A stretch of DNA of 64,000 bases, taken from the NCBI RefSeq assembly GCF_000411555.1, contig NZ_KE150486.1:124001-188000 (forward strand), given 5' to 3'. Positions 9,196-19,023 of this stretch are shown piece after piece. Position numbers and translations under genes: made by a program. This DNA is from Atopobium sp. oral taxon 199 str. F0494 (GTDB lineage Bacteria; Actinomycetota; Coriobacteriia; Coriobacteriales; Atopobiaceae). Numbering within the stretch: position 1 is the stretch's first letter; the number at the start of each line of letters is the position of its first letter. The notes beneath the pieces were generated by a model. It worked only from the letters and a program-made list of their open reading frames with translations. It was not told the DNA's origin and did not search any database.

Positions 9196-10216
9196 TCCGG
9201 CCTATCCAACCTATCAGGTATTTCTCGCCTTCGGTATTTCAGCGGCTATCACGCTTGTAGGGATGCCGCTCTTCATACGGATGATGCGCAAGGAGGGCGT
9301 AGGGCAGCAGATACGTGCGGACGGTCCGCAGCAGCATCTGAAAAAGCAGGGAACTCCTACGATGGGCGGCGTGGTCATGCTGCTTGCGACCGTAGCCACC
9401 TGCGTCCTGTGCTCTACCTGGAGTACCGATCTTATTCTCGCGATGGCTGCTATGCTGCTGACCGGCTCGCTGGGTCTTCTTGACGACATTGAATCGGTGG
9501 CGCATCGCCGCTCGCTGGGCCTGACACCTTCTCAGAAAATGCTGGGTCTGATTACCATTTCGGTAGTGTTTTGTCTGCTGTCCGTCAACGTCTTGGGCAT
9601 CGCGCCCGTAATTGCGTTTCCGGGCGGGTTCAGCATCAATTTAGGCGTCTTGACGTCAACGTTTGTGTTTGGAAACACGACAGTGAACGTGCCGTGGCTG
9701 TATCTCTTCTTTGTCTTTTTACTGATGGCCGGTTTGTCTAACGCCGTCAATCTGACTGATGGCCTTGATGGCCTCGCGGGCGGGTGCGTCATGGTGGTTA
9801 TGCTGGTCATGGCGGCCGTGGCCTTTCGGTACGGTGAGGTCAATCTAGCTGTCTTTGCCGCCGCTATCGCCGGCGCCTGCATCGGTTTTCTCTGGTTCAA
9901 CAGCTATCCCGCTTCAATTTTTATGGGCGACACCGGCTCTCTTGCCTGGGGAGCGGCTCTTGCGGCCTTGGCCGTGCTCACAAAGACCGAAGTGGTCTCT
10001 TTGGTGATGGGTGGGCTCTTCATCATTGAAGCGCTTTCAGTCATTATCCAGGTGGTCAGTTTCAAGCTCACAGGCAAGCGCGTGTTTTTGATGGCGCCCC
10101 TGCACCACCATTTTGAGAAGCTCGGCTGGAATGAGACGAAGGTAGTTATCCGCTTCTGGATCATTTCCGGAGCCTTCGCTGCGCTTGGCTTCGCCCTCTA
10201 TTTTCAACTCGGATAA
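9185..10216 (+). CDS. mraY: Phospho-MurNAc-pentapeptide transferase MraY
   Basis: Integral membrane enzyme transferring phospho-MurNAc-pentapeptide to undecaprenyl phosphate (lipid I synthesis), 343 aa, about ten membrane helices. Family motifs: KKQGTPTMGG (about 55-64), the aspartate-rich LLDDIES, NLTDGLDGLAGG, and FMGDTGSLAWG, followed by MAPLHHHFEKLGW. ATG 9185 overlaps murF by 11 bases and has AAAGGAG seven bases ahead; upstream in-frame starts would overlap murF more deeply without a ribosome site. Confidence 0.96.
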   Translation: MIGNPAYPTYQVFLAFGISAAITLVGMPLFIRMMRKEGVGQQIRADGPQQHLKKQGTPTMGGVVMLLATVATCVLCSTWSTDLILAMAAMLLTGSLGLLDDIESVAHRRSLGLTPSQKMLGLITISVVFCLLSVNVLGIAPVIAFPGGFSINLGVLTSTFVFGNTTVNVPWLYLFFVFLLMAGLSNAVNLTDGLDGLAGGCVMVVMLVMAAVAFRYGEVNLAVFAAAIAGACIGFLWFNSYPASIFMGDTGSLAWGAALAALAVLTKTEVVSLVMGGLFIIEALSVIIQVVSFKLTGKRVFLMAPLHHHFEKLGWNETKVVIRFWIISGAFAALGFALYFQLG

Positions 10217-10241
10217 GATGTCTGCCTAGGAGGCATACCTC

Positions 10242-11663
10242 ATGTCGGTGCACGTACCTGAAAAACTTGGTGACGTCTGCGTTCTTGGTCTGGGCAAGAC
10301 GGCGCTGTCCGTCTGTTCATATCTTGCTGGCCTCGACGCCTCTCGGGTGAAGTCTGTCACGCTTTTCGGCGGATCCGATGCTCACGCGGGCGAGAAGACC
10401 GCTGAACTTGAAGCGCTTGGCGTGCGTGTCATCACCGGTACCGACGATGTGGACGGCGCGTTTGATATCTGCATCGCCTCCCCGGGCATCCCTGATTCCT
10501 CAAAGCTGTTCTTGTCCGCCGCGTCGTGCTCAAAAGAGATTATCGGCGAGCCTGAGTTTGCGTATCGTGAAAGTCCCAACAAGTGGATTGCCATTACGGG
10601 AACGAACGGTAAGACAACTACGACCGCTCTTACCACGCGCATCCTGCAGACCGCTGACGAAGACGCCGTTGCTGTAGGAAATATCGGCTGCACTATTACC
10701 GATGAGCTTGCCGGCCGTCAAGACAGTGAGTGGTTTGTCGCTGAGCTTTCAAGTTTTCAGCTGGCGACCATCAAGCGCCTGCACCCCCGCGCAGCAGCGC
10801 TCTTAAATATCACTCCCGACCATCTTGAATGGCACGGTTCGCTTGAGGCTTATGCGGCGGCAAAAGAACGCATCTTTGAGAACCTTGATCCGTGCGATCT
10901 GGCGGTCATCTCCGACCTGGACGCGTATTGTCGCGCCTGCGGAAAGCGTCTGGATGAGCGCGGCATGCGCGTCTGTCACGTAAGCACCCAAGATCCAAAG
11001 ACTTCGTGCGCGGCGTTTGTGCGCGAAGGGGTTTTGGTGATACGCCGCAATGGGCGCGAAACGGAGTTGGTGCGAAAAGATGACCTGAAGATTCATGGAA
11101 TTCATAACGCGCTCAACGCGCTTGCGGCTTCCGCGCTGGCGCTGGAGGTTGGCGTTGATCCGGTTTCCATCCGTCATGCGCTGCTTGATTTTGCTCCGCT
11201 TGAACACCGTATTGAGCCGGTTAAAGAGGTTAGCGGCGTGCTCTATGTGAACGATTCGAAGGCTACCAATACCGACGCTGTTGAAAAATCGCTCACATCG
11301 TTTTCCGGACGGGGAGTGGTGCTTCTTTTAGGTGGCCATGATAAAGGTACGGATTTGACGCAGCTTGCCACCGCTGTCAACCGCGTCTGCAAAACAGCGC
11401 TTTGCTACGGAGCAGCGGGCAAGCGCCTTGCTGCGGCGCTTGCGACTGAAAAGGAAAAGAGCGCCTCGTGTCTTGATATCATTGAAGCGCCTCATATGAA
11501 AGACGCTTTTGACGCCGCCGTCAAAGCGGCCGCGCCAGGAGATGTTGTACTTCTCTCCCCGGCATGTTCTTCATTTGACGAGTTTTCCGGCATGGCCGAG
11601 AGAGGCCGTGTTTTCAAACAGTATGTATACGATCTTGCAGAACGAGAGGGTGTTCTCTCATGA
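10242..11663 (+). CDS. murD: UDP-MurNAc-L-alanine--D-glutamate ligase MurD
   Basis: Cytoplasmic Mur ligase adding D-glutamate, 473 aa. N-terminal Rossmann-like UDP-binding part (VCVLGLGKTALSVCSYL), ATP loop GTNGKTTTTAL near residue 125, LNITPDHLEWHGS, and the C-terminal VNDSKATNTDAVEKSL. Start ATG 10242 has TAGGAGG eight bases upstream. The stop overlaps the ftsW start (ATGA). Confidence 0.95.
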   Translation: MSVHVPEKLGDVCVLGLGKTALSVCSYLAGLDASRVKSVTLFGGSDAHAGEKTAELEALGVRVITGTDDVDGAFDICIASPGIPDSSKLFLSAASCSKEIIGEPEFAYRESPNKWIAITGTNGKTTTTALTTRILQTADEDAVAVGNIGCTITDELAGRQDSEWFVAELSSFQLATIKRLHPRAAALLNITPDHLEWHGSLEAYAAAKERIFENLDPCDLAVISDLDAYCRACGKRLDERGMRVCHVSTQDPKTSCAAFVREGVLVIRRNGRETELVRKDDLKIHGIHNALNALAASALALEVGVDPVSIRHALLDFAPLEHRIEPVKEVSGVLYVNDSKATNTDAVEKSLTSFSGRGVVLLLGGHDKGTDLTQLATAVNRVCKTALCYGAAGKRLAAALATEKEKSASCLDIIEAPHMKDAFDAAVKAAAPGDVVLLSPACSSFDEFSGMAERGRVFKQYVYDLAEREGVLS

Positions 11664-13102
11664 CGAAGAGCCGTCGCAAGGAGCGCACTCTGTTTGGCGT
11701 GCCTGAACGGTTTATGAAGCCGCGCATTATCTTAGTGGTTGCCACGGTACTTCTGGTGCTGTTTGGCATGCTTATAATTTATTCAGCATCGTCGGTAACG
11801 GCGATGACCAATCCTGATATGGGTAACAGTCCCTTTTATTACGTTAAGAAGCAGGCAATTATCGCGCTGGTTGGTACTGGTATCGCTGTGTTTATCGCAG
11901 TCGTTGATTATCGGCGTATCTGCATGGGGTGGCGTATTCTTTTTCTTATTACCCTGACCATGCTTGGTGTGGTGCTGCTGCCTTTTGCCGGCGCTGACGC
12001 TCTGGGCGCTACGCGCTGGATTTCCATAGGCGGCTTTACTATCCAGCCGTCCGAATTCGCAAAGATCACCATCATTATGATGGTTGCGTTTTTGATTCAG
12101 CAGTACCTGGTTGATGGCGTCCTTGACCAGCGGCGCTTTTTCATTACCTGCGCCGTTGTTGTCGGCATTCCGCTTCTGCTCATCTTGCTTCAGCCGGATA
12201 AGGGGACAACGCTCATCATCGTTTCCGCCATCATCATCATGGCTTTTCTCGCCGGTTTTGACATGCGCTTTGTGGTGCTCACCGCGATTGTGGGCGCGGC
12301 AATCCTGCTGTTTCTCGCCACGCGTGACGAATACTCACGCGCGCGGTTTTTGATTGGACTCAATCCGTGGGCCGACTACCACAATACGGGCTATCAGCTG
12401 GCTCAGGCACAATACGCCTTTGGAACCGGCGGCCTTTTTGGCGTGGGCATTGGCTTTTCCCGCCAGAAATATTCCTATCTTCCTATGGCTCATAACGACT
12501 TCATTTTCGCAGTTATCGGTGAGGAAACGGGATTTATCGGTATTCTCTGTCTGTTTGCCGTCTTCGCGCTCGTTGCTTGGGCGGGATATCAGATTGCTCG
12601 ATATGCTCCTGATCTGACCGGCCGCCTTGTTGCGGCGGGCTTCACGTCAATGTTTATTTTTCAGGCACTTTTGAATGTTGGCGGTGTTGTGGGCGCGCTG
12701 CCTCTTACCGGCAAGCCGCTTCCTTTCATCTCCTATGGCGGATCGACGCTTTTGTCTAGCTTAATGACGGTGGGCGTGCTTATGTCCATTTCGCTTCGGT
12801 CAAGTCTTCCCGAGACAGAGCATGATTCTCGCCGTCGCTCCTGGCAGATTGCAGGAGAGAGGATTGACGACTCTTTTGAAGAAGCCTACGGTGACGATTA
12901 CGGCGCAGGATATAGCGCCGGTATCGGAACGGTACGGCCGTCTTCTCCGTCCGCGTCATTCACGATGGTTGAGGGCGGCGCGAAAGAGTCACTGCGCACT
13001 TCTCGCCATCGCATCGATTTGGGACCAAGCGCTCGTGAGCGCCTGCGCTCCTCCTCGGATAAAAAGCGCAATCGAAACAACGGAAGGAATTCCCGTGACT
13101 GA
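11660..13102 (+). CDS. ftsW: Septal peptidoglycan polymerase FtsW (SEDS family)
   Basis: Lipid II glycosyltransferase working with FtsI at the septum, 480 aa. About ten membrane helices fill residues 20-380, with SEDS signatures IQPSEFAK, RARFLIGLNPW, QAQYAFGTGGLFGVGIG and PLPFISYGGSTLLSS. The last ~90 residues are a hydrophilic, basic cytoplasmic tail, longer than in E. coli but common in actinobacteria, where the tail can contact FtsZ or other partners. Starts inside the murD stop; its end overlaps murG by eight bases. Confidence 0.95.
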   Translation: MTKSRRKERTLFGVPERFMKPRIILVVATVLLVLFGMLIIYSASSVTAMTNPDMGNSPFYYVKKQAIIALVGTGIAVFIAVVDYRRICMGWRILFLITLTMLGVVLLPFAGADALGATRWISIGGFTIQPSEFAKITIIMMVAFLIQQYLVDGVLDQRRFFITCAVVVGIPLLLILLQPDKGTTLIIVSAIIIMAFLAGFDMRFVVLTAIVGAAILLFLATRDEYSRARFLIGLNPWADYHNTGYQLAQAQYAFGTGGLFGVGIGFSRQKYSYLPMAHNDFIFAVIGEETGFIGILCLFAVFALVAWAGYQIARYAPDLTGRLVAAGFTSMFIFQALLNVGGVVGALPLTGKPLPFISYGGSTLLSSLMTVGVLMSISLRSSLPETEHDSRRRSWQIAGERIDDSFEEAYGDDYGAGYSAGIGTVRPSSPSASFTMVEGGAKESLRTSRHRIDLGPSARERLRSSSDKKRNRNNGRNSRD

Positions 13103-14234
13103 CACGAAAAAGCTTCTTACCATAGCAATTGCTGCCGGCGGCACGGCAGGCCACATCAACCCGGCTCTCGCGTTGGCGGAAGAGCTGAGGGACCGCGGGC
13201 ACCAGGTACGTTTTTTTGGTCAGAGCGATAAGCTTGAGGGCAGACTTGTGCCTGAGAACGGCTTTGAGCTGGTGCCCATTCATGTTTCCGGTTTTAATCG
13301 CCGAAAGCCCTGGACGCTCGTATCGGCGGGCGTTCAAATGGAGCGCGCGAAACGGCGACTCAGCCGGCTTTTTGCCCAAGAGGGTGCCCCTGACGTAGCT
13401 GTGGGTTTCGGCGCCTATGTGGAACTGCCGCTCATGCGTTTTTGCGCCGCGCACAAGGTTCCTTATGTGCTGCATGAACAGAACTCTGTGACGGGTCTTG
13501 CCAATCGCGTATCAGCAAAAGACGCCTCCTGCGTATGCATTGCATTTCCGCAGGCAAGAGCCGCATTTGAAAACCATGTCGCAGATCCTGACTGCATCGT
13601 GGTAACCGGAAATCCCGTGAGGCGCTCGGTGCTTTTTGCCGACCGCTCGAAAGCGCGCCAGGCTCTTGGTATTGCTGAAGATGAGGTTTTCCTGCTTGTG
13701 TTTGGCGGCAGCCTGGGGGCGCGCAGCCTGAACAACGCGGTGGTCGCCCTCAAAGATCAGCTGTTAAGCCACCCTCATCTGCGCATATTGCAATCATGCG
13801 GAGCTGAGCTCTTTGATGAGGTGTCCGCGGCGCTGAAGCTTTCTGATGAGGAGGCGTGCCGGTGGGATGTAAGGCCCTATATTTCTAATATGGGAGAAGC
13901 GCTTGCTGCGGCTGACCTTGTCGTTTCTCGCTCAGGAGCGTCTTCTGTGGCGGAGATTGCAGCGCGAGCCGTTCCAAGTGTGCTTGTGCCGTTCCCCTTG
14001 GCTACGGCTGATCATCAAACTACCAACGCGCATTTGCTTTCGGATGCGGGAGCCGCCGTTTTGGTACCGGACGATCAGGTAGCAACGGCGTCCTTATCGT
14101 CACCTCTTTTAGAACTTGTGGAAGACGCGCAAAAACGCGAGCTGATGCATGAAGCGGCGCGCGGACTCAACCAAGGCCAAGCGGCGTGTCTTCTTGCGAA
14201 CCGCGTGGAACTTGCCGCACGAGCGTGCTCATGA
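13095..14234 (+). CDS. murG: UDP-GlcNAc transferase MurG
   Basis: Membrane-associated GT28 glycosyltransferase making lipid II from lipid I, 379 aa. Motifs: GGTAGHINPALALAEEL near the N terminus, YVLHEQNSVTGLANR, the GGSLGARSLN loop, and the UDP-GlcNAc site SRSGASSVAEIAARAVPSVLVP. GTG 13095 is preferred over farther in-frame starts because it sits just after GGAAGGA, matches the family N terminus (LLTIAIAAGGTAGH), and overlaps ftsW by only eight bases. Confidence 0.94.
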   Translation: MTDTKKLLTIAIAAGGTAGHINPALALAEELRDRGHQVRFFGQSDKLEGRLVPENGFELVPIHVSGFNRRKPWTLVSAGVQMERAKRRLSRLFAQEGAPDVAVGFGAYVELPLMRFCAAHKVPYVLHEQNSVTGLANRVSAKDASCVCIAFPQARAAFENHVADPDCIVVTGNPVRRSVLFADRSKARQALGIAEDEVFLLVFGGSLGARSLNNAVVALKDQLLSHPHLRILQSCGAELFDEVSAALKLSDEEACRWDVRPYISNMGEALAAADLVVSRSGASSVAEIAARAVPSVLVPFPLATADHQTTNAHLLSDAGAAVLVPDDQVATASLSSPLLELVEDAQKRELMHEAARGLNQGQAACLLANRVELAARACS

Positions 14235-14288
14235 CAGGATATTCGGCTAAAGTTATAAGCCTTATCGCTTTATCGGAGGAGCTTTACC

Positions 14289-15701
14289 ATGGCTAATCAG
14301 GATATACCAACGGTTACGCGCGCCCACTTCATCGGCATTGGTGGAGCTGGCATGAGCGGCATCGCGCTTGTGTTGCATGAGCGTGGCTGCATCGTTACAG
14401 GCTCTGATCTTAAGAGCTCCCGCTATGTGCGTGAGCTTGAAGAGGCGGGCGTGAGCGTCCATATTGGACACACCGCCGCTACTATCGATGAGGTCCGGCC
14501 AGACGTTGTAGTCACTTCAACCGCTGTTCCCGAGACTAACCCCGAGGTGATTCGCGCTCGTGAGCTGACTATTCCCATCTGGCCACGGGCGAAGATGCTG
14601 TCGTATCTTTCGCGCGGCTGCACGACCGTGGCCGTGGCGGGTACGCATGGCAAGACTACGACGTCATCGATGATTGCCACAATGCTCGACAAACTCGGCG
14701 CGGATCCGTCATTTTTGATTGGAGGGGTGGTCGAGGGGTACGACACAAACGGTCGCAACGGCTCGGGTCACTATTTCGTATGCGAGGCCGATGAGTCAGA
14801 CGGCTCGTTTATGTATCTCAATCCCAGTTTGATTGTGATTACCAACATCGAGGCTGACCATCTTGACCATTATGGCACCCTTGAAAATATCGAGAAGGCC
14901 TTCTGCGATTTCATGGGCCTTCTGGATGAGGATGAAACGGTCATCATCAACGGAGACAATCCTCATTGGGTCGATTTGGCGAAATCCACAGGGCGCAAGA
15001 CGGTCTCATATGGCTTTAGCGAGCAGTGCGACTATGTATGTCGTCCTCGTAAGCGCGAGAAGGGCATCGAAAATCCTCTGTCAGTGACCACTCCGTCAGG
15101 TGTAACGGTTGACCTGACGCTCCCGGCAAATCCCGGCAAGCACAATATTGCGAACGCCTGCGCGGCCATCGCTGCGGCTGACTGCTTGGGATACGATCCT
15201 GCAGACGCTGCCGCAGCGCTTTCTCAGTTCAAGGGCGCCCGCCGCCGCTTTACCCATGTTGGCGATTGCAACGGTATTACGGTAGTTGATGATTATGGAC
15301 ACCATCCCACGGAAATCAAGGCGACGCTTTCCGCCGCGCTTCCGCTGGGATTCAAGCGTGTCATCTGCGTGTTTCAACCGCATCGCTACAGTCGTACTCA
15401 AGACCTTGCGGACAGCTTCGCGCATGCCTTTGATGGGATAGACAAGTTGCTGGTGATGGATGTCTTTTCCGCAGGAGAGCTGCCCATTCCCGGCATTTCC
15501 GGCAAGACGATTGCCAGCCGCGTGGAAGCTGCGGGCAATGTGCCGGACGTTCGCTATATTCCTTCTCGTCATAAGCTCGTCGATACGCTTTGTGAGCTGT
15601 GTCAACCGGGTGATTTAGTCATCACGCAGGGAGCGGGAGACGTTACCCAGATTGGTCCGGCATATATCAAAGCGCTGTCCGAGCGCACAGGAGAACGGTA
15701 A
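14289..15701 (+). CDS. murC: UDP-MurNAc--L-alanine ligase MurC
   Basis: First Mur ligase of the stem-peptide pathway, 470 aa. IGIGGAGMSGIALVLHERG forms the N-terminal UDP-binding loop; AVAGTHGKTTTSSMIA is the ATP loop (about residues 115-130); DDYGHHPTEIKATL and FQPHRYSRTQDL are MurC-specific. ATG 14289 follows CGGAGGAGC, a strong ribosome site, 54 bases after murG. Confidence 0.96.
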   Translation: MANQDIPTVTRAHFIGIGGAGMSGIALVLHERGCIVTGSDLKSSRYVRELEEAGVSVHIGHTAATIDEVRPDVVVTSTAVPETNPEVIRARELTIPIWPRAKMLSYLSRGCTTVAVAGTHGKTTTSSMIATMLDKLGADPSFLIGGVVEGYDTNGRNGSGHYFVCEADESDGSFMYLNPSLIVITNIEADHLDHYGTLENIEKAFCDFMGLLDEDETVIINGDNPHWVDLAKSTGRKTVSYGFSEQCDYVCRPRKREKGIENPLSVTTPSGVTVDLTLPANPGKHNIANACAAIAAADCLGYDPADAAAALSQFKGARRRFTHVGDCNGITVVDDYGHHPTEIKATLSAALPLGFKRVICVFQPHRYSRTQDLADSFAHAFDGIDKLLVMDVFSAGELPIPGISGKTIASRVEAAGNVPDVRYIPSRHKLVDTLCELCQPGDLVITQGAGDVTQIGPAYIKALSERTGER

Positions 15702-15717
15702 GGCTCAGGTAGCACTT

Positions 15718-16848
15718 ATGGCACGCGATACCAGCCGTCGTGGTACGCCACGCAAGGCAAACACAAAAAAAGCGCCCAAATCTCAGGAGCAGAGAAGCGC
15801 CTCAACGCGAGCTTCCCGCACGAGTAAGCCGTCTCGCGCAACGAAGACGTCTCCTGCGAGCGTCTCCGCACGGATGCGAACGAAAAACGGCGCGGCACGC
15901 GTCACGCCGTCTGAGGCGCGCGCCGCCCGGCAGCGCAATGCGCGCCGGTGGAACGGAAAGACCGTACGAAACGTACTCATAGGTCTTGCGGCCTGCGCGA
16001 TCGTCGCGCTTATCGCCTTTTTTATCCTGCGGAGCGCTCCGGTATTTGCCATTACCAACATTACTGTTGAGCCGACTGCCCACGTGACCAATGAGGACAT
16101 TCAAAAATTAGTTGCGGTTCCAGAAGGCACAACCCTTCTTAACATGGATGAGCAGCAGATAACGGAGAACCTCAAAAAGGATCCCTGGGTCGCGTCGGTT
16201 ACCTATGAGCGTCAGTTTCCCAATACGCTGCACATCACCATACAGGAGCATAAAGTCTCCGCGCTTGTAGCCATGTCCACTGGTCCCACGGCGTGGTATC
16301 TCAGCGATGAGGGTACCTGGCTGCAGCAGATCAACCTGTCTGTAGGGGAGAACAACTCTGTGGGCGTCGCCGCGCTTGCGCAAGCCGAGAAGGACGGCGT
16401 GCTTTTGGTGAGCGACGTGCCCGCGACAGTCAGCCCCGTGGCAGGCGCGAAGGCGACAGATGAAGTGATTGAGGCCGTACTGGCGTATCAATCGACGTTT
16501 ACGTCAGAGCTTACCTCTCAGATTGTCAGCTATTCCGCGGCAAGTGCGGACAGCATTAACATAACGTTGTCCAACGGTATTCAGGTAGCCCTTGGTTCTC
16601 CCACGCAAATTGAAGATAAGGAAAAAGTCATCTTGAGTATGGTGCGCCAGTATGCCGGCGAGATGACCTACCTGAACGTGCGCGTACCTGCAAGCCCCAC
16701 CTACCGGAGGGTCACAAGCGGAAATACGCAAAACGGCACAGGCATCTCCAACGCTACGTCACAAGAGCAGGGGTCTTCTTCTGACTCATTGACTGATCTC
16801 AAGGATCATGACACGCAGGACACGTCGTCGTCCAGCGAGAAAAACTAA
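15718..16848 (+). CDS. ftsQ: Cell division protein FtsQ/DivIB
   Basis: Bitopic divisome protein, 376 aa. An unusually long basic cytoplasmic region of about 80 residues, rich in Ser, Arg, Lys and Ala, precedes one membrane helix (VLIGLAACAIVALIAFFIL). Then comes a POTRA domain (ITNITVEPTAHVTNEDIQ... DPWVASVTYERQFPNTLHI) and the FtsQ beta domain. The final 50 residues are Ser/Thr/Asn-rich and probably disordered. ATG 15718 lies 16 bases after murC; an in-frame start inside murC is less likely. No ftsA follows, as in other actinobacteria. Confidence 0.9.
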   Translation: MARDTSRRGTPRKANTKKAPKSQEQRSASTRASRTSKPSRATKTSPASVSARMRTKNGAARVTPSEARAARQRNARRWNGKTVRNVLIGLAACAIVALIAFFILRSAPVFAITNITVEPTAHVTNEDIQKLVAVPEGTTLLNMDEQQITENLKKDPWVASVTYERQFPNTLHITIQEHKVSALVAMSTGPTAWYLSDEGTWLQQINLSVGENNSVGVAALAQAEKDGVLLVSDVPATVSPVAGAKATDEVIEAVLAYQSTFTSELTSQIVSYSAASADSINITLSNGIQVALGSPTQIEDKEKVILSMVRQYAGEMTYLNVRVPASPTYRRVTSGNTQNGTGISNATSQEQGSSSDSLTDLKDHDTQDTSSSSEKN

Positions 16849-16885
16849 CCGTTTACCGGCTGTTTCCATTATTTTTACATAATTG

Positions 16886-16952
16886 TTGACGAAAACCCTC
16901 AAGTTATGCAATCATACCCCGCTTTGCATGAAGCGTAAGCCTTAACTTGAGG
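16886..16952 (+). promoter_or_regulatory. Probable ftsZ promoter with flanking inverted repeat
   Basis: TTGACG (16886-16891) with an 18-base spacer to AATCAT (16910-16915) is a plausible sigma-70-type promoter in the 193-base ftsQ-ftsZ gap. A perfect 10-bp inverted repeat, CCTCAAGTTA (16897-16906) and TAACTTGAGG (16943-16952), starts within the promoter spacer and ends downstream of the expected start point. It could be an operator, or a hairpin in readthrough transcripts from ftsQ. Confidence 0.5.
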
Positions 16953-17059
16953 TTCAGGGTTATTACCTGCGGTTCCTGCGAGCGCACGAAAATGTAGCAA
17001 GAAAGCGCACACGCGCTCACGACCGAAGGAATAGAGGTACTATGCCACGAGGAGGAAAG

Positions 17060-18211
17060 ATGGTTAAGGACACTGACACCCTTAATAACTACCTTGCTGT
17101 CATTAAAGTTGTAGGCGTTGGCGGCGGCGGTACGAACGCCGTGAACCGCATGATTGAGGAAGGCATCCGCGGCGTTGAGTTTGTTGCAATCAATACCGAC
17201 GCGCAGGCGCTTGCCATTTCCGACGCGGATATCAAGGTTCACATCGGAACTGATATCACCAAGGGTCTTGGCGCGGGCGCAAATCCTGAGGTTGGCAAAG
17301 AGTCAGCCGAGGACTCCCGTGATGAGATTAAGGCTGCGCTTGCTGGCGCGGATATGGTCTTTATCACCGCGGGCGAGGGCGGCGGCACCGGCACCGGCGC
17401 TGCTCCTGTTGTCGCGGATATCGCCAAAAATGATGTCGGCGCTCTTACGGTAGGCGTAGTCACCAAGCCCTTTACCTTTGAGGGTCGCCGCCGGTATCAG
17501 TCTGCTTCTGACGGCATCAAGAACCTTTCCGAGAACGTTGACACGCTCATCGTAATCCCTAACGACCGTCTGCTGGATCTTTCCGAAAAGAAGACCACCA
17601 TGCTTGAGGCGTTCCGCATGGCTGACGACGTGCTGTGCCAGGGAACCCAAGGCATTACCGATTTGATTACCGTTCCGGGCCTCATCAACCTCGACTTTGC
17701 CGACGTGTGCACCATTATGAAGGGCGCCGGCACTGCAATGATGGGCATCGGCATCGCCGCCGGCGACAATCGCGCTGCTGACGCGGCTACCGAGGCCATC
17801 TCCAGCCGCCTGCTTGAGAGCTCCATTGATGGCGCGACGCGCGTGCTGCTTTCGGTTGCCGGCAACAAGGATCTGGGTATTCAGGAGATTAACGATGCTG
17901 CCGACCTTGTCGCCAAAAACGTTGACCCTGAAGCGAATATCATCTTCGGTACGGTTGTGGACGAGTCCCTTGGCGATCAGGTGCGTGTGACGGTCATTGC
18001 CACTGGCTTCAACGACAACAATGTGCAGCAGGGGTCTTTGCCGACGGCTCGCAATGTGACGGCTTCCCGTCCCGGTACTCGCGCCGCGCGTCCTGCGGCT
18101 CGGCAGCAGCCGTCCCGTCCGGCTCCTGCGCCGGAACCCTCGCGTCCCGCCGCTTCTTCAAACGACAAGGAATTTGATATTCCTGATTTTCTGAAGCGTA
18201 GCAGAATCTAG
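17060..18211 (+). CDS. ftsZ: Cell division GTPase FtsZ
   Basis: Tubulin-like GTPase forming the division ring, 383 aa. N-terminal GTP-binding domain with [15 protein letters not shown], the tubulin signature [13 protein letters not shown] (about residues 100-112) and NTDAQAL; a linker rich in Pro, Ala, Ser and Arg precedes the conserved C-terminal peptide DIPDFLKR, which binds FtsW/SepF in related bacteria. Start: ATG 17060 lies four bases after AGGAGG; an ATG 18 bases upstream (17042) would add six residues and cannot be excluded. Confidence 0.96.
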   Translation: MVKDTDTLNNYLAVIKVVGVGGGGTNAVNRMIEEGIRGVEFVAINTDAQALAISDADIKVHIGTDITKGLGAGANPEVGKESAEDSRDEIKAALAGADMVFITAGEGGGTGTGAAPVVADIAKNDVGALTVGVVTKPFTFEGRRRYQSASDGIKNLSENVDTLIVIPNDRLLDLSEKKTTMLEAFRMADDVLCQGTQGITDLITVPGLINLDFADVCTIMKGAGTAMMGIGIAAGDNRAADAATEAISSRLLESSIDGATRVLLSVAGNKDLGIQEINDAADLVAKNVDPEANIIFGTVVDESLGDQVRVTVIATGFNDNNVQQGSLPTARNVTASRPGTRAARPAARQQPSRPAPAPEPSRPAASSNDKEFDIPDFLKRSRI

Positions 18212-18212
18212 C

Positions 18213-19022
18213 ATGATTGCGCTGGAGACACAGCGTAGGCAAGGCGTGGCTCTGATTACGGACGTGAGGCGTCCGTACGGGGTCACGCTCGCTTTTACCG
18301 AGCGGCAGCAAGGGGTGTCAAAGGGTGCTTTTACATCCCTTAACTTGGGTGGCGCCTGTGGAGACGCGCCTGAGGCGGTGCGTGAGAACAGGTCGCGCGT
18401 CCTTTCAGCGCTTGACGCGCACGCGTGCGCGGACAATCTAATCAATCCTCATCAGGTTCATGGTGATAAGATTCTTGTCGTCCGCACGTCAGCCGCCGAT
18501 GAGTTGGCGGCCGTACGAGTCGAATGCGTCCAGGGCGCTGACGCGATTGTCTGTTGTGCGGAAAACGTACCGGTTCTTTTGTGTTTTGCCGATTGCGTGC
18601 CTGTCATATTGGCGGCGCCCAAGGGGTTTGCAGTCGTTCATTCGGGCTGGCGAGGTACGCTCCTTCGCATTGCGTCAAAGGCGGTTCATGTTTTGACGGC
18701 GGAGACGGGTGCAAACGTTGAGGACCTTCTCGCCTATATCGGGCCTCATATAGGACCGCGTGAGTATGAGGTTTCTCAAGAAGTTATCGACCGCTTTACG
18801 CGTGAATTTGGATCGGGAATAGTGGCGCCTGACGCAGGTGGCCGTCACCTTGATTTGGGCGCCGCGGTTCGCATTTGCCTGACAGAGGCGGGTGTTCTCG
18901 CCGAAAACATCGCTGAAGTTACGGAATCTACGGCAGCCCATACGGATCGCTTCTTTTCCTATCGCGCCGAGCAGGGGCAGTGCGGCCGTCATGGAGCGGT
19001 TGCCGTGAAGTTGAGGAGCTAA
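18213..19022 (+). CDS. pgeF: Peptidoglycan editing factor PgeF / multicopper polyphenol oxidase family (YlmD, YfiH)
   Basis: DUF152/LACC1 family, 269 aa. Characterised members hydrolyse mis-incorporated residues from UDP-MurNAc peptides (PgeF) or act on purine nucleosides. Conserved metal-site segments: NLGGACGD, NPHQVHGDKI, CFADCVPVIL, VVHSGWRGTLLRI and AYIGPHIGPREYEVS. It starts one base after the ftsZ stop without an obvious ribosome site, so translation is probably coupled. Location between ftsZ and yggS is conserved in Gram-positive bacteria. Confidence 0.88.
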   Translation: MIALETQRRQGVALITDVRRPYGVTLAFTERQQGVSKGAFTSLNLGGACGDAPEAVRENRSRVLSALDAHACADNLINPHQVHGDKILVVRTSAADELAAVRVECVQGADAIVCCAENVPVLLCFADCVPVILAAPKGFAVVHSGWRGTLLRIASKAVHVLTAETGANVEDLLAYIGPHIGPREYEVSQEVIDRFTREFGSGIVAPDAGGRHLDLGAAVRICLTEAGVLAENIAEVTESTAAHTDRFFSYRAEQGQCGRHGAVAVKLRS

Positions 19023-19023
19023 G

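Noticed and set aside
15652-15717. Longer FtsQ start within murC
   Set aside because: Would overlap the murC end by about 50 bases without a ribosome site; ATG 15718 fits spacing better.
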